Numbered from the stretch's first letter, positions 22,301 to 30,523 are shown. The stretch: DNA of 64,000 bases from JAWKTV01 sp041398905 (GCA_041398905.1 JAWKTV010000002.1:310001-374000); one strand, 5' to 3'. The notes: a model not told the origin generated them from the letters alone. Made by a program: numbers and translations.

Positions 22301-23229
22301 GCCAGTTCGTCGCAGCAGAACTCCCGCTCCCGGCTCACCTGCCGCGACACCGCCCACACGGCGGGGTGATAGAAGAACAGCAGTTCGGCCAGCCGTTGCA
22401 GCAGGATCGCCCACACGTCGTAACGACGAATGTGCGCCAACTCGTGCGCGAGGACCGCATCGAGCACATCGCCCGGCAGCTCCAGCGCCCATGCCGCCGG
22501 CAGGAGAATCGTCGGCCATAAGTAGCCGATGACGATCGCGTCCCGCAGACCGGCCAAGAGACCGACGCGGGGAGAACGCTGCAGCCGCAGTTGCTCGGCG
22601 AGTTGCATTGTCCGGCGACGCAGGAAATCGTCGGCGGGTTGCTGTCGACGACGCAGGTGGAGCATTTGTGCGAAGCCCAGCAGCAGCCTGACGGCGAGTA
22701 GTGCCGCGCCGAGGCACCAGAATCGCAGCAGCGTCGGTTGTGCCGCGAGGTACCAGACTGTCAGTCGCGCGCGCCACGTTCGTTCAGCGGCCGGGGAGAC
22801 CGCATCGTCGACGGCACTGAGCGTCTCTGAAGAAGCCGCCCAGCCTTCCGCTGGCCGCGTTGACATCGGTCGAGACGGTTCGCCGGGACTCCAGCCTATT
22901 ACCGAGCGCGATTCATCCGGCGTCGCGACCTCCGCAATTGCGAAACGGCCTTGAACGATCGGTGCGCCCATCTCGACCGTCGTCGGCGCGTCAGTGAATG
23001 TCGCAGGCCGCGGCGGAGAGACCGTGAGGGCCGTCACCACCGAGCTGATCAGCATCAGGGCGATTAGGCCGAGCTGGATCTGGTAACGGGTCGAAGCACG
23101 CGCTGGACGCAGCCCCCGCGAGACAGCGCAGCTCAGCCCCAGACCACAAGCCCCTGCCAGACGAGCTGCACGAGCCGCGAAGCTCCACCGCTCGCCGCAG
23201 TTCGTCCAAAGCTGACTGAAGATAGGCAT
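19327..23229 (-). CDS. BlaR1-like M56 metallopeptidase fused to OstA-like and three STN/secretin-like modules
   Basis: A 1,300-residue membrane protein. The N-terminal part has membrane helices (about 50-70, 165-190, 272-290, 385-402) and the M56 zinc motif HELAH (His262, Glu263, His266) followed by SREREFCCDELA, as in BlaR1/MecR1. Instead of a penicillin-binding sensor, about 900 extracytoplasmic residues follow: an acidic linker, an OstA/LptA-like beta region (about 560-690), then three repeats pairing an STN-like segment (VDFVETPLEDALRRL; FEAISLTQCLADVAERGG; VREQSLDEIVSDWSRQSG) with a secretin N1-like segment (GTIVAHQPTLSLVIRAP; GAIAVHAATKSLIVRQ; GYIAVDGHSQVLVITQ). The first helix appears corrupted: between about 23165 and 23130 another frame reads LVQLVWQGLVVWG, as expected for M56 proteins. 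It lies directly downstream of blaI. Confidence 0.85.
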   Translation of the reverse strand: MPIFSQLWTNCGERWSFAARAARLAGACGLGLSCAVSRGLRPARASTRYQIQLGLIALMLISSVVTALTVSPPRPATFTDAPTTVEMGAPIVQGRFAIAEVATPDESRSVIGWSPGEPSRPMSTRPAEGWAASSETLSAVDDAVSPAAERTWRARLTVWYLAAQPTLLRFWCLGAALLAVRLLLGFAQMLHLRRRQQPADDFLRRRTMQLAEQLRLQRSPRVGLLAGLRDAIVIGYLWPTILLPAAWALELPGDVLDAVLAHELAHIRRYDVWAILLQRLAELLFFYHPAVWAVSRQVSREREFCCDELAARAVGSPLDYVTALEHVARRMAGPKSIVVLSPNLGGRKMELLQRVQHLLSRDEAGLSGGGGRSARDAARLPHGPILAIVCGVLVTGSLAFFAEPANEVVEGVTGPQSPQTVLLGVTPGASWLSGEEEELLDGADDVDEVGERSPDAAVTAGEATEQHVDSLPDGVTRIAADAGSPTIEYRIGSPAMRVVVARDDHVSWRVDDLPEGYRTELRASGTVEITRKATPWFRLTAGRVVLLIPTDDEAEPQFHALEARLECESMEFTCHSLSAQGLPGGVHTLTGCKIRSRLGEGFQRVAGASINIWIDPESGRVDKLTSEGDARIAATQGDGDTIELHGTRIDYDVAKDKLELHRLAATSPITLPLVGTRVRPIGDTAYPASEMQRARDYVRRQRAKAAPTDMHYPVVEAKLLDGLRRPVVVDFVETPLEDALRRLDEQVFGGALRIDEERLRLAGVTGRTPVNLSVSGISLRSCLKLILEPLELDWIVVDGELVVTSRQAAANWPKVVVYTAGDLVTLSDPIIAKNDSERPARQVESLEVLADLIVRTIEPGSWETFGGTGTIVAHQPTLSLVIRAPEAVHQEVAELLTQLRRLWPGNDAKLPGWEATPLRLSAPPRTIAPTNERTAAERRIAEQLDSRLDVAFEAISLTQCLADVAERGGINIVVNEPGLLEAGVRRDDKVRLHLRDARVRDILDRLCGPRGLGWTIESEVVQVTSGERVSGGLTWVVHSLQKLIGDDEESTGELRRYADLIQQSIAPDSWDEHGGPGAIAVHAATKSLIVRQTTAIHRRVADLLSAIDSAAGDQQAVSWSPLPDATPTRAELVFFDRVREARVNVKVREQSLDEIVSDWSRQSGLNIVVDEAGLLEAGFDRDARLTLPAAADQLDIALKKLGDLTGLVSSIQGEVLVLTSPERAAGPMVTIVYPAALFRQAEADAVDLRQLAEAIQARVDAASWRSGGGSGYIAVDGHSQVLVITQSRAIHERLRRAYDR

Positions 23230-23308
23230 GCGTTCCCCGCCGTAGCTGGACTGTCAAGCACATTCCGAATGCACTGGCGGCATTTCGCCGGGCCGTCCGC
23301 ATCCGACG

Positions 23309-23697
23309 CTATCGCTGTTGGTGTTCGTGCCGCTCGATCGTCCGGCGAATCTCGTGCAGTTCCTGATCGCTGAGCGTCGTGTCATCAAGCAAGTGTGCGA
23401 CGAGAGCGCTCGCGGATCCTCGAAGGCCCGCCCGACAAGGTCGCTCAGGATCCCGGTCAGCGTCTTCTTGCGGCAGCCGAGTCGCATAGCGATAGGCCCG
23501 CCCTCCGGTTCACGGGTAAGGAATCGCTTCTCGACCATCACGTTCATCAGACTGGCGATGGTGGTATACGCCCGGCGATTGCCGTCGGCGTTGAGCACCT
23601 CCAGCACCTCACGGGCCGTGGCTGGCTCGCGTTCCCACAGGACTTTCAAGATCTCCAGCTCGGCCGGAGTCGGCTGCTTGGACTTTGGTCTCGACAC
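23309..23697 (-). CDS. blaI: BlaI/MecI/CopY-family repressor (frameshifted)
   Basis: A winged-helix repressor that normally controls its own operon and is inactivated by the neighbouring M56 protease. The N-terminal domain is typical (TPAELEILKVLWEREPATAREVLEVL, YTTIASLMNVMVEKRFL). After GRAFE, at about 23415, the frame shifts by one missing G. The next frame reads GSASALVAHLLDDTTLSDQE and ends HEHQQR at 23309, the expected C-terminus at about 130 residues; the unshifted frame runs on to 23254. A stretch around residue 68-78 also reads better in another frame (YRYATRLPQ), suggesting two more compensating indels. The start is GTG at 23697, preceded by AGGAGG with a 5-base spacer. Confidence 0.85.
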
Positions 23698-23734
23698 ATG
23701 TCCCTCCTGTGTACTCGGTGTCGCCGGTGGCGAT

Positions 23735-23782
23735 CTACTATTTCACCCGTAGCCAGTGGACTATCTACGATGAAACCAGTAG
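23735..23782. promoter_or_regulatory. Dyad operator candidate for the BlaI-type repressor
   Basis: Two 18-base elements of the form CTAC-N10-GTAG (23735-23752 and 23765-23782) are spaced 30 bases centre to centre, about three helical turns. Together they form a larger imperfect inverted repeat with arms CTACTATTTCA and TGAAACCAGTAG. They lie 38 bases upstream of the blaI GTG. CTAC/GTAG half-sites resemble known BlaI/MecI operators (TACTACA-type). Binding by this BlaI is inference. Confidence 0.55.
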
Positions 23783-23960
23783 CTGTCAAGGGAAAGTTGG
23801 GCCGTCGCTGACCTTGGCGGATCGCGGGCCCAGGAGTGATCGGTGGAGAAAGCGAGCCGAAGGCGGTATCCTTGACGATCGCACGGCCTTGGGGCGATGG
23901 GATCGCCCGGCAGTTTCGTGCGGCGTGTACCCACCGTTGATCGTAAAGGCATTGATAGTC

Positions 23961-24350
23961 ATGGCTCGAAAACCTCCCAGCCGCCTGCAGAAGCGTCGTG
24001 AGGCGGAGGCGGCCGGCGCGCAGGCGGCACCGAAGAAGAAGGCGGCGAAGACCGCCAAGAAGCGGACGACGCGCCGCAAGACCAAGGCTCCCGAACGCAA
24101 GCGGATGCTGTGGGGCGTGTACAGCGGCACCATGAAGGAAGAGGGTCGCTACGCCTACGATCAGCGCGCACAGGCCGAGGAGAAGCTCGAGCAACTGCGG
24201 GCGAAGAGCAAGAAGCTCTACTTCATCCAGCCGATCAAAGAGGTGATTGGCGAGGGATCGTCCGGCGAAGCGGCGGAGCAGGACGACGACGCGGAAGATG
24301 TCGCCGTCGCCAAGAAGAAGCGCCGCCCAAAGAACGACGAGGAAGAATAA
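23961..24350 (+). CDS. Small protein with basic Lys-rich head and acidic tail
   Basis: A 129-residue protein with a Lys/Ala/Pro-rich N-terminus (PKKKAAKTAKKRTTRRKTKAP, similar in composition to histone-H1 tails), a compact middle (MLWGVYSGTMKEEGRYAYDQ, a helical AEEKLEQLRAKSKKLYFIQP) and a strongly acidic/basic tail ending NDEEE. The start is ATG 23961. I do not recognise a family with certainty. The composition suggests nucleic-acid binding, which is inference. It is divergent from blaI, with the dyad between them, and convergent with the PP2C gene. Confidence 0.75.
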   Translation: MARKPPSRLQKRREAEAAGAQAAPKKKAAKTAKKRTTRRKTKAPERKRMLWGVYSGTMKEEGRYAYDQRAQAEEKLEQLRAKSKKLYFIQPIKEVIGEGSSGEAAEQDDDAEDVAVAKKKRRPKNDEEE

Positions 24351-24436
24351 GCTTCCGACAGCCGAGCTGCGACGCGGCCACAGGCCGCGCGCGGGCTGAG
24401 CGATACCTGCTCAGGGAGTCGCGCTCAGCGACCGAG

Positions 24437-25597
24437 TCAGGAAGCCTCCATCTCGATCGTTTCCAGAATCATTGACTCGGCCGCCGGGCTCTGATTGTCG
24501 CGCGGCGCGTGGTGCGGCTGACCGACCGGCCGCGCGACACGGACGTCGGACCGTCGTGACCTCGACTTCGCGCCTCGCCGCTTTCGCCCGGGCGATGTCT
24601 CGCGGCAAGTCGGTCGATACAGCACGATTGTCAGGTCGTCGGGCTTGGAGGGATCGCCAGGCTGTGGATCGCGCATCCGGCGGCTGGCGGCGAGGGCCAG
24701 GGCCCGCACCGCGTGGTCGGCTGGACCAGTGCGCATCAGGTCGATGATCTCTGGCACGTGCAGGTTGTCGAACAGGCCATCGCTGGCGATCAGCACGGTG
24801 TCCAGCGGAGCGAGTTCCAACTCGGTCCCCATCTCGATGCGCATGCCCGCCGCGCCGACGACGTTCGATACGACGTGTCTTTCCGCGTGGTGCATCGCCG
24901 CGGCGGCGTCCAGCATTCCGGACTCGACCGCGAAACCGATCGGTGAGTGTGACACCGACTGCAACTTGACCTTACCCCGCTGCCCGACCGCGAGAATCAT
25001 CGAGTCGCCCACGTGATAGGTCCGCGCCGTCTGGCCGTGCATTTCAACGATCGCCACGGTGGAAGCCGCGCCGATCCCGCGATCCAGCAGCTCGCGATTC
25101 GCGGACTCAATCCCCTCCAGAATCGCGACACGGGTCAACGTGGGGAACGGCAGGTAACTTGGCGGCGGCGGTGCGGCGGCAGCATGGTCATGGCCGCGCG
25201 CCTCGCCATCGCGGGCAGGACTCTCGCTGGCACTGCGCGGCACCTCCGCTTCTGCAATCACCACCGCGGGCAACGCAGCATCGTCGGTAACGGACGGCTG
25301 ATCGAGCGTACCAGCGGATGACCCTGAGGAGCGGACCTCGCAGAGGCCCAGCGCGGTACGTAGCCGCTCTACGATGAGTTGCGACGCGACATCACCCGAA
25401 CGTTGCCCGCCCAGTCCGTCAGCAACCACCAGCACAACGGCTCCGCCGGGAAGGTGGAAGACGCCGCAGGTATCCTCGTTGGGACTCGTGCGTCCCGGGG
25501 CGGCCGCGGAGAACGTCGCGACGACACCTTTGCCGCAGGGGAGCAGCACCACGTCGGGGATTGGACGGGCATCGGTGGTGGGCAGTCCTTCGCTCAT
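24437..25597 (-). CDS. PP2C-type Ser/Thr protein phosphatase
   Basis: A 386-residue PPM/PP2C phosphatase, the likely counterpart of the two Ser/Thr kinases in this window. Motifs are the metal-binding RTSPNEDTCGVF near the N-terminus, VLVVADGLGGQRSGDVAS (ADGxGG), TYHVGDSMILAV (GDS) and LIASDGLFDNL (SDGL), with KPDDLTIVL near the end supplying the final metal aspartate. A variable insert (about 105-160, Ala/Pro/His-rich) lies between motifs. The last ~55 residues are Arg/Ser-rich and of unclear origin. The start is ATG 25597, matching the family; a longer open frame upstream lacks homology-like sequence. Confidence 0.9.
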   Translation of the reverse strand: MSEGLPTTDARPIPDVVLLPCGKGVVATFSAAAPGRTSPNEDTCGVFHLPGGAVVLVVADGLGGQRSGDVASQLIVERLRTALGLCEVRSSGSSAGTLDQPSVTDDAALPAVVIAEAEVPRSASESPARDGEARGHDHAAAAPPPPSYLPFPTLTRVAILEGIESANRELLDRGIGAASTVAIVEMHGQTARTYHVGDSMILAVGQRGKVKLQSVSHSPIGFAVESGMLDAAAAMHHAERHVVSNVVGAAGMRIEMGTELELAPLDTVLIASDGLFDNLHVPEIIDLMRTGPADHAVRALALAASRRMRDPQPGDPSKPDDLTIVLYRPTCRETSPGRKRRGAKSRSRRSDVRVARPVGQPHHAPRDNQSPAAESMILETIEMEAS

Positions 25598-25881
25598 GCT
25601 CGACGCGACGCGGATTGAGTGCGGAGAGTTTCGCGCGCGACCATTCCTTGAGTCGACACGCAGAGTTTCACCGCAGGCTAACGCATCGAGGCGATGAAAC
25701 CAATCGCTGCGCCCGCTTTTGAGCGTGCAAAGACGCGATGCGTGCGCGGCGACGTGGCGCACAACACCGTGCTCAATCGCGGAGCGGCGGCGCGGATCCG
25801 TCGCCGGCACGAGCAGAGTTCATGACCGTCGTCGACGAAGAGTTCAGCGGCTGGGGCGGAGCGAACTGCGACAACGGGTGA

Positions 25882-27279
25882 CTACGCTGCGTCGCCCTGT
25901 TCCTGGGCCGAGTACTGGTTGAGCTTGTTGTACAGCGTCTTCAGCGCGATGCCGAGTTCTTCGGCCGTGCTCGGCTTGTCGCCGGCATTCTTCTCCATCG
26001 TCTGCTCGATCACTTCCTGCTCGATCTCGCGGAGCGTGAGTGGATGGGTGAAGCTGGTGATGTAGAACGGCCGACCCTGACCGCTGACCTTGCCGCTGAC
26101 GCTGCGGGGCAGATGCTCCGGCAGGATGGTGTCGCCGCCGGAGAGAATGCACGCGTGCTCGACGCAGTTGGCGAGTTCGCGGACGTTGCCGTTCCAGTCG
26201 TGTCGCTTCAGGATGTCGACCGTGGCGGGGTCGAGCAGATTGGGCGGAATCGTCGCCCGCTTGAGGTGCCGGGCGATCAGCGTCCGCGCCAGCGCGGCGA
26301 TGTCATCCTTGCGCTCACGCAACGGTGGCAAGTGAATCTCGAACGTGTTGACCCGGAAGAACAGGTCTTCCCGGAAGGTGTTCTCGTGGACCATCTCCTG
26401 CAGGTCGCGATTGGTGGCACAGACGATGCGGACATCGACCGTGAACGCTTCGCTCTCGCCGACGCGGCGAACCTCGCCACTTTCCAGAAACCGCAGCAGC
26501 TTCACCTGCATCGACTTGTCGAGTTCGCCCAGTTCGTCGAGGACCAGCGTTCCGCCGTTGGCGACTTCAATCAGCCCCTTGCGAGGCGTGTCGGCTCCGG
26601 TGAACGCGCCCTTCTTGTGTCCGAACAGCTCACTCTCGACGAGGTTCTCCGGGAGCGCACCGCAGTTGACGGCGACGAACGGCTTGTCGGCCCGGAGGCT
26701 GTGTTCGTGGATCGAACGGGCGACGAGTTCCTTGCCCGTGCCGGTCTCGCCGAGCACCAGCACCGACGACTCCGTCGGTGCGATTCGCTGGATGAGCGTC
26801 TTGACCCGCTGCATCTGCGGAGATTCGCCGACGATGTCGGTCTTGCCGCGCACCGATTTGAGTTCGTTCTCGAGGGCGATCGTTTTGTGGACGAGCGTCT
26901 TCTTGGCGGCGACGCGCTGGAGAACAGCCTGGATATCCGGAAGCCGGGCCGGCTTGGGCAGGAAATCGTGCGCCCCCATGCGGAGGGCCTTGATCGCATC
27001 ATCCAGGCTGCCGTGGCCGGTGCTGATGATGAAGTCGGTATGCGGCGCGACCTGCACGAGCTTCTCGACCACGTCCCAGCCCGACAGACCGGGCATGCGG
27101 AGGTCGATGATCGCGGCGTCGAACTCACGTTCCTCCAGCGCCGAGATCGCCTGGGCTCCATCCTCGCAGATGGTGACCTCGTGCCCCATGCGCGGCAATT
27201 CGTTCTTCATGACCATGCGAATCGCTGGCTCGTCATCGACGAACAGTACTCGCAGTCCCTGCTTATTGGCGGAGTTCAA
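25882..27279 (-). CDS. NtrC-family sigma-54-dependent response regulator
   Basis: A 465-residue activator: receiver domain (DDE acidic patch, phospho-acceptor Asp59 in IIDLRMPG, Lys109), AAA+ domain with Walker A GETGTGKE (177-184), the sigma-54-contacting GAFTGA loop (224-229), Walker B region (GGTLVLDELGEL) and a Fis-type HTH at the C-terminus (LREIEQEVIEQTMEKNAGDK). The TTG at 27279 is chosen because AGGAGAGG precedes it by 5-6 bases and the receiver starts immediately after; an in-frame ATG at 27330 has no such site. No partner histidine kinase lies next to it. It would activate sigma-54 promoters; targets are unknown. Confidence 0.93.
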   Translation of the reverse strand: MNSANKQGLRVLFVDDEPAIRMVMKNELPRMGHEVTICEDGAQAISALEEREFDAAIIDLRMPGLSGWDVVEKLVQVAPHTDFIISTGHGSLDDAIKALRMGAHDFLPKPARLPDIQAVLQRVAAKKTLVHKTIALENELKSVRGKTDIVGESPQMQRVKTLIQRIAPTESSVLVLGETGTGKELVARSIHEHSLRADKPFVAVNCGALPENLVESELFGHKKGAFTGADTPRKGLIEVANGGTLVLDELGELDKSMQVKLLRFLESGEVRRVGESEAFTVDVRIVCATNRDLQEMVHENTFREDLFFRVNTFEIHLPPLRERKDDIAALARTLIARHLKRATIPPNLLDPATVDILKRHDWNGNVRELANCVEHACILSGGDTILPEHLPRSVSGKVSGQGRPFYITSFTHPLTLREIEQEVIEQTMEKNAGDKPSTAEELGIALKTLYNKLNQYSAQEQGDAA

Positions 27280-27693
27280 CGTCGCCTCTCCTTGACGACC
27301 TGCCGCGCGGCCGAGGCTGCGCGGCGGCAACCGCTATGGGGGACCAAAGGGCTGACCGCGCGAACGATCACCCCTCGGCCGGACCGTCCGTGATCCGGCC
27401 GACGGACGTTGTCAATCGGTGTTGATGACAGTGAACGACAGGTGTCCCGGAAGGTTGGCACCCGGGCGGGGCGTGGAACACCATGAGTGGGGGTGCGGGT
27501 GATAACAGAATCGCCAAGGGGGGCAATTCGAGTTTTCAGGACGCTTTCGCCGTCACGCCGGGCGATTTCGGCGGTCTGCGCTGGCGAGCGAGAAGAGGTA
27601 TGCGCACGGCAGAGGTTCACAGTACCCGACCGGCCGGTACCGGCCCCCCGCCCCGCTCGCCAGGCGCAACCGGCAGGCGTTATTATCGCCCCC
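27280..27693. other. Divergent intergenic region
   Basis: 414 bases between the response regulator and nadB. It must contain both promoters. I checked for the GG-N10-GC pattern of sigma-54 promoters and did not find a convincing example. No gene was seen. Confidence 0.45.
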
Positions 27694-29316
27694 ATGCAGA
27701 CATCACTCGCCATTACCGGCCCGCGTTACCTGGTTCCGTTCGACGCGAAGCGGATCCCGCATATGTTCACCGATGTGCTCATCATCGGGTCGGGCATCGC
27801 GGGCGTGCGGGCGGCACTCGCGACAGATCCTCGACTCTCCGTGGTGGTCGTCACCAAGGACCGGGCCGAACTCTCGAACAGCTCGTGGGCACAGGGGGGT
27901 ATCGCCGGCGTGCTCGACCCGTCGGACGCCATCTCCAACCATGCCGCCGACACCATGGTCGCCGGGGCGGGGTTGTGCGATAAAATCGTCGTCAACGCGG
28001 TCGTCGAAGAGGCCCCGGAGCTGATTCGCGAACTCGCCTCCTACGGGGCGGCTTTCGATCAGGTCAACGGACAGATCGCACTCACGCTGGAAGGAGGGCA
28101 CAGCCATCCTCGCATCGTGCACGCGCTGGGGGACGCGACTGGCAAAGAAGTGATGCGCGCGCTCATCAACCAGATTCGCGGCAACACTGCCGTCGATGTC
28201 TGGGAGCAGACATTCACGATCGATCTGCTCACCCACGAAGGCCGCTGCCGCGGTGCGCTGGTGTGGAATCCGCATCACGGGCGGACGTTCGTCTGGTCGA
28301 AGCAGACGATCCTCGCGACCGGCGGTGCGGGCGCGCTGTACCGCGAGACGACGAACCCGACAATCGCGACCGCCGACGGTCACGCCCTCGCCTACCGCGC
28401 CGGGGCCGAGCTGCGCGACATGGAAATGATGCAGTTCCACCCGACGGTCCTCTACATCGCCGGCAGCGCCCGGCATCTGATCTCCGAAGCGGTGCGGGGA
28501 GAGGGGGCGCACCTGGTGGACGCCGCCGAGCACCGCTTCATGCGCGAGTACGACGAGCGGGGGGAACTCGCCCCCCGCGACATCGTTAGTCGGGCGATCA
28601 CCGACCAGATGGAAAAGACCCGGCACCCCTGTGTGTATCTGGACCTCCGTCACCTGCCGGACGCGATGATCGCCAAACGCTTCCCGCACATCGGAGCCGT
28701 CTGCCGCGAGTTTGGCCTCGATCTGATGCAGGACCTGATCCCCGTTCGGCCCGGCGCGCATTACATGATTGGCGGCGTGACTGTCGATATCGACGGTCGG
28801 ACGACACTGGATGGTCTTTGGGCCGCGGGCGAAGCGACCTCCAGCGGCCTGCACGGGGCGAATCGACTCGCATCCAACTCGCTGCTGGAAGGGCTCTACT
28901 TCGGCAAGCGCTGCGGCGAGGGAGCGTCGCGGGCGGCTTTGGAGATCCCGGACACGTTCCGGGCGTTGCCGCTCGAATCACACGCGGTGATCGAACGGGA
29001 CGACGAGGAACTCAACCTCACCGACCTGCGGAACGCGCTCACCAGCATGATGGGCCGACTCGTCGGCATTCGCCGGGATGCCGAAGGACTGGAGGCCGCC
29101 GCGCGGCAAGTCGCGTTCTGGAACCGCTACGTTGGTACCCGCCAGTTCGCATCGGTGGAGGGCTGGGAACTGCAGAACATGTTGCTGGCGGCACGGCTGA
29201 TGATCGCATCCGCCGACGAACGCAAGGAAAGCCGCGGCGTCCACTTCCGCAGTGATTATCCGGAGTCGGCCGCCCCCCCCGGAGACCATGTCCGCATCGT
29301 TCGCGAGGAACCGTGA
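27694..29316 (+). CDS. nadB: L-aspartate oxidase
   Basis: FAD-dependent enzyme oxidising L-aspartate to iminoaspartate, the first step of de novo NAD synthesis. It has 540 residues, the usual length. Motifs include the FAD dinucleotide loop IIGSGIAGVRAAL (residues 31-43), SSWAQGGIAGVL, HSHPRIVHALGDATGKEV, the TGGAGALYRETTNP segment, the active-site EMMQFHPT and the C-terminal FAD-binding GEATSSGLHGANRLASNSL. The start is ATG 27694. nadA and nadC are not adjacent, so it appears as a single-gene unit. Confidence 0.95.
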   Translation: MQTSLAITGPRYLVPFDAKRIPHMFTDVLIIGSGIAGVRAALATDPRLSVVVVTKDRAELSNSSWAQGGIAGVLDPSDAISNHAADTMVAGAGLCDKIVVNAVVEEAPELIRELASYGAAFDQVNGQIALTLEGGHSHPRIVHALGDATGKEVMRALINQIRGNTAVDVWEQTFTIDLLTHEGRCRGALVWNPHHGRTFVWSKQTILATGGAGALYRETTNPTIATADGHALAYRAGAELRDMEMMQFHPTVLYIAGSARHLISEAVRGEGAHLVDAAEHRFMREYDERGELAPRDIVSRAITDQMEKTRHPCVYLDLRHLPDAMIAKRFPHIGAVCREFGLDLMQDLIPVRPGAHYMIGGVTVDIDGRTTLDGLWAAGEATSSGLHGANRLASNSLLEGLYFGKRCGEGASRAALEIPDTFRALPLESHAVIERDDEELNLTDLRNALTSMMGRLVGIRRDAEGLEAAARQVAFWNRYVGTRQFASVEGWELQNMLLAARLMIASADERKESRGVHFRSDYPESAAPPGDHVRIVREEP

Positions 29317-29452
29317 CTCCGTGCGGTGGACCCGTTCTCAGGCCCCGCCTTCGCGAGACCGGAATCCCACCCGGCGAGCCGGGCGGCGTCATTGATGAGC
29401 GTCAACACAGCGCGTCAACGCTGACGGACGGAACCCACTTCGATCGACCACG

Positions 29453-30523
29453 TCACCGTTGATAGACCGGCAGGTAGCCTTTTTCGAGTTGCAGAATGGT
29501 CGTGTTGATGGCCGTGGTGTAGACCGGTCCGACATGGCTGCCCCCCCACGAACCGTCCCCCTGCTGGGTGGCGATCAGCTCGCGGCTGATCTCCGCGAAG
29601 TACTTCGGCCAGTCCTGCGGACGGCGATACATCACCTGCGCATAGTAGTAGTGCGTGTAGTGCCAGTGGCCGAACATCTGGGCCTGATTGATCCCACCGC
29701 CCGGCCACACGTTCTGCTGGCAGTATTCGAGCAGCTTTTTGACATGGTCGGAGCCGTCGTAGTCGCCCGCGCTGTACATCGCGGCGACGGCGGCGGCGGT
29801 GATTGGCGGGCGCGCTCCGCCGCCACGAATGCTGTACTGCACACCGCCATCCGGCGTGGTGCATTGTTTGATGTACTCCTTGGCCCGATCGATCACCTCC
29901 CCGGCGACGACGATGCCGGCGTTGCGGCAGGCCCGCAGGCCCTGCACCTGCGTGATGCACGTCGAGCCTTCGTCAAAGTCGTTGCCGTCCTTCGCGGAAA
30001 TGTAGCCCCAGCCGCCGCGGGATGTCTGGGCTTGAATGCAGAAGGCAACCGCCTTCTCGAGCACCTCCTGTATCTGGTTGCGGCGATTGATGTCTTCCTC
30101 CTCGCCGAACACCTGCGAGAGAAACAGCATCGAGAACCCGTGACCGTAGGTGTAGTGGTAGTCGTTCTGGAAGCCGATGAGTCCGCTCGGTTGCGATTGG
30201 TCGAGCAGGTAGTCAACCGCCCGGGAGACGTTGTCGGCGTATTGGCCGCTCGAAGTGGTCGACCCCTCGCACAGCAGCGCCACCCCTGAGAGCGCCGTCA
30301 TCGCGACGCGGTACTGTCCGCCGTTGGCTTCCCAGTAACCGACCCGCGCCTGCTCTCGCGCCAGGTACTGCAGCCCGCGTTCAACCACCTTGGCGACCTT
30401 CGGATCCCCCTTCCGCTTGATGTCATCGCCCCTCAGCATCGGGGCGAAACGGTGCAACCCATACATCCCTCCCGTCGCGGCGGCCAGGCGGGCGATGAAT
30501 GCACGGCGTGAGGGAAGCGACAT
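29453..30523 (-). CDS. TAT-exported prenyltransferase/squalene-oxidase-repeat protein
   Basis: A 356-residue protein beginning with a twin-arginine signal (SRRAFIARLAAATGG). It contains repeated alpha/alpha-barrel units of the prenyltransferase/squalene cyclase type (GYWEANGGQYRVAMTAL, RGGWGYISAKDGNDFDEGS, GGVQYSIRGGGARPPITAAA, GDGSWGGSHVGPVYTTAI). The DxDD cyclase motif is not evident, so a binding or structural role is likelier than cyclisation. Similar secreted repeat proteins are common in planctomycetes. It is divergent from the ECF sigma gene across a 268-base region with an inverted repeat. Confidence 0.85.
   Translation of the reverse strand: MSLPSRRAFIARLAAATGGMYGLHRFAPMLRGDDIKRKGDPKVAKVVERGLQYLAREQARVGYWEANGGQYRVAMTALSGVALLCEGSTTSSGQYADNVSRAVDYLLDQSQPSGLIGFQNDYHYTYGHGFSMLFLSQVFGEEEDINRRNQIQEVLEKAVAFCIQAQTSRGGWGYISAKDGNDFDEGSTCITQVQGLRACRNAGIVVAGEVIDRAKEYIKQCTTPDGGVQYSIRGGGARPPITAAAVAAMYSAGDYDGSDHVKKLLEYCQQNVWPGGGINQAQMFGHWHYTHYYYAQVMYRRPQDWPKYFAEISRELIATQQGDGSWGGSHVGPVYTTAINTTILQLEKGYLPVYQR

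Noticed and set aside
26044..27393. Long frame opposite the sigma-54 regulator
   Set aside because: Arg/Glu-rich shadow of a well-defined REC-AAA-HTH gene.
27280..27693. Sigma-54 promoter between the response regulator and nadB
   Set aside because: No GG-N10-GC element at a sensible distance.
29371..29384. GC palindrome CCCGGC-GA-GCCGGG after nadB as terminator
   Set aside because: Two-base loop and no T-run.
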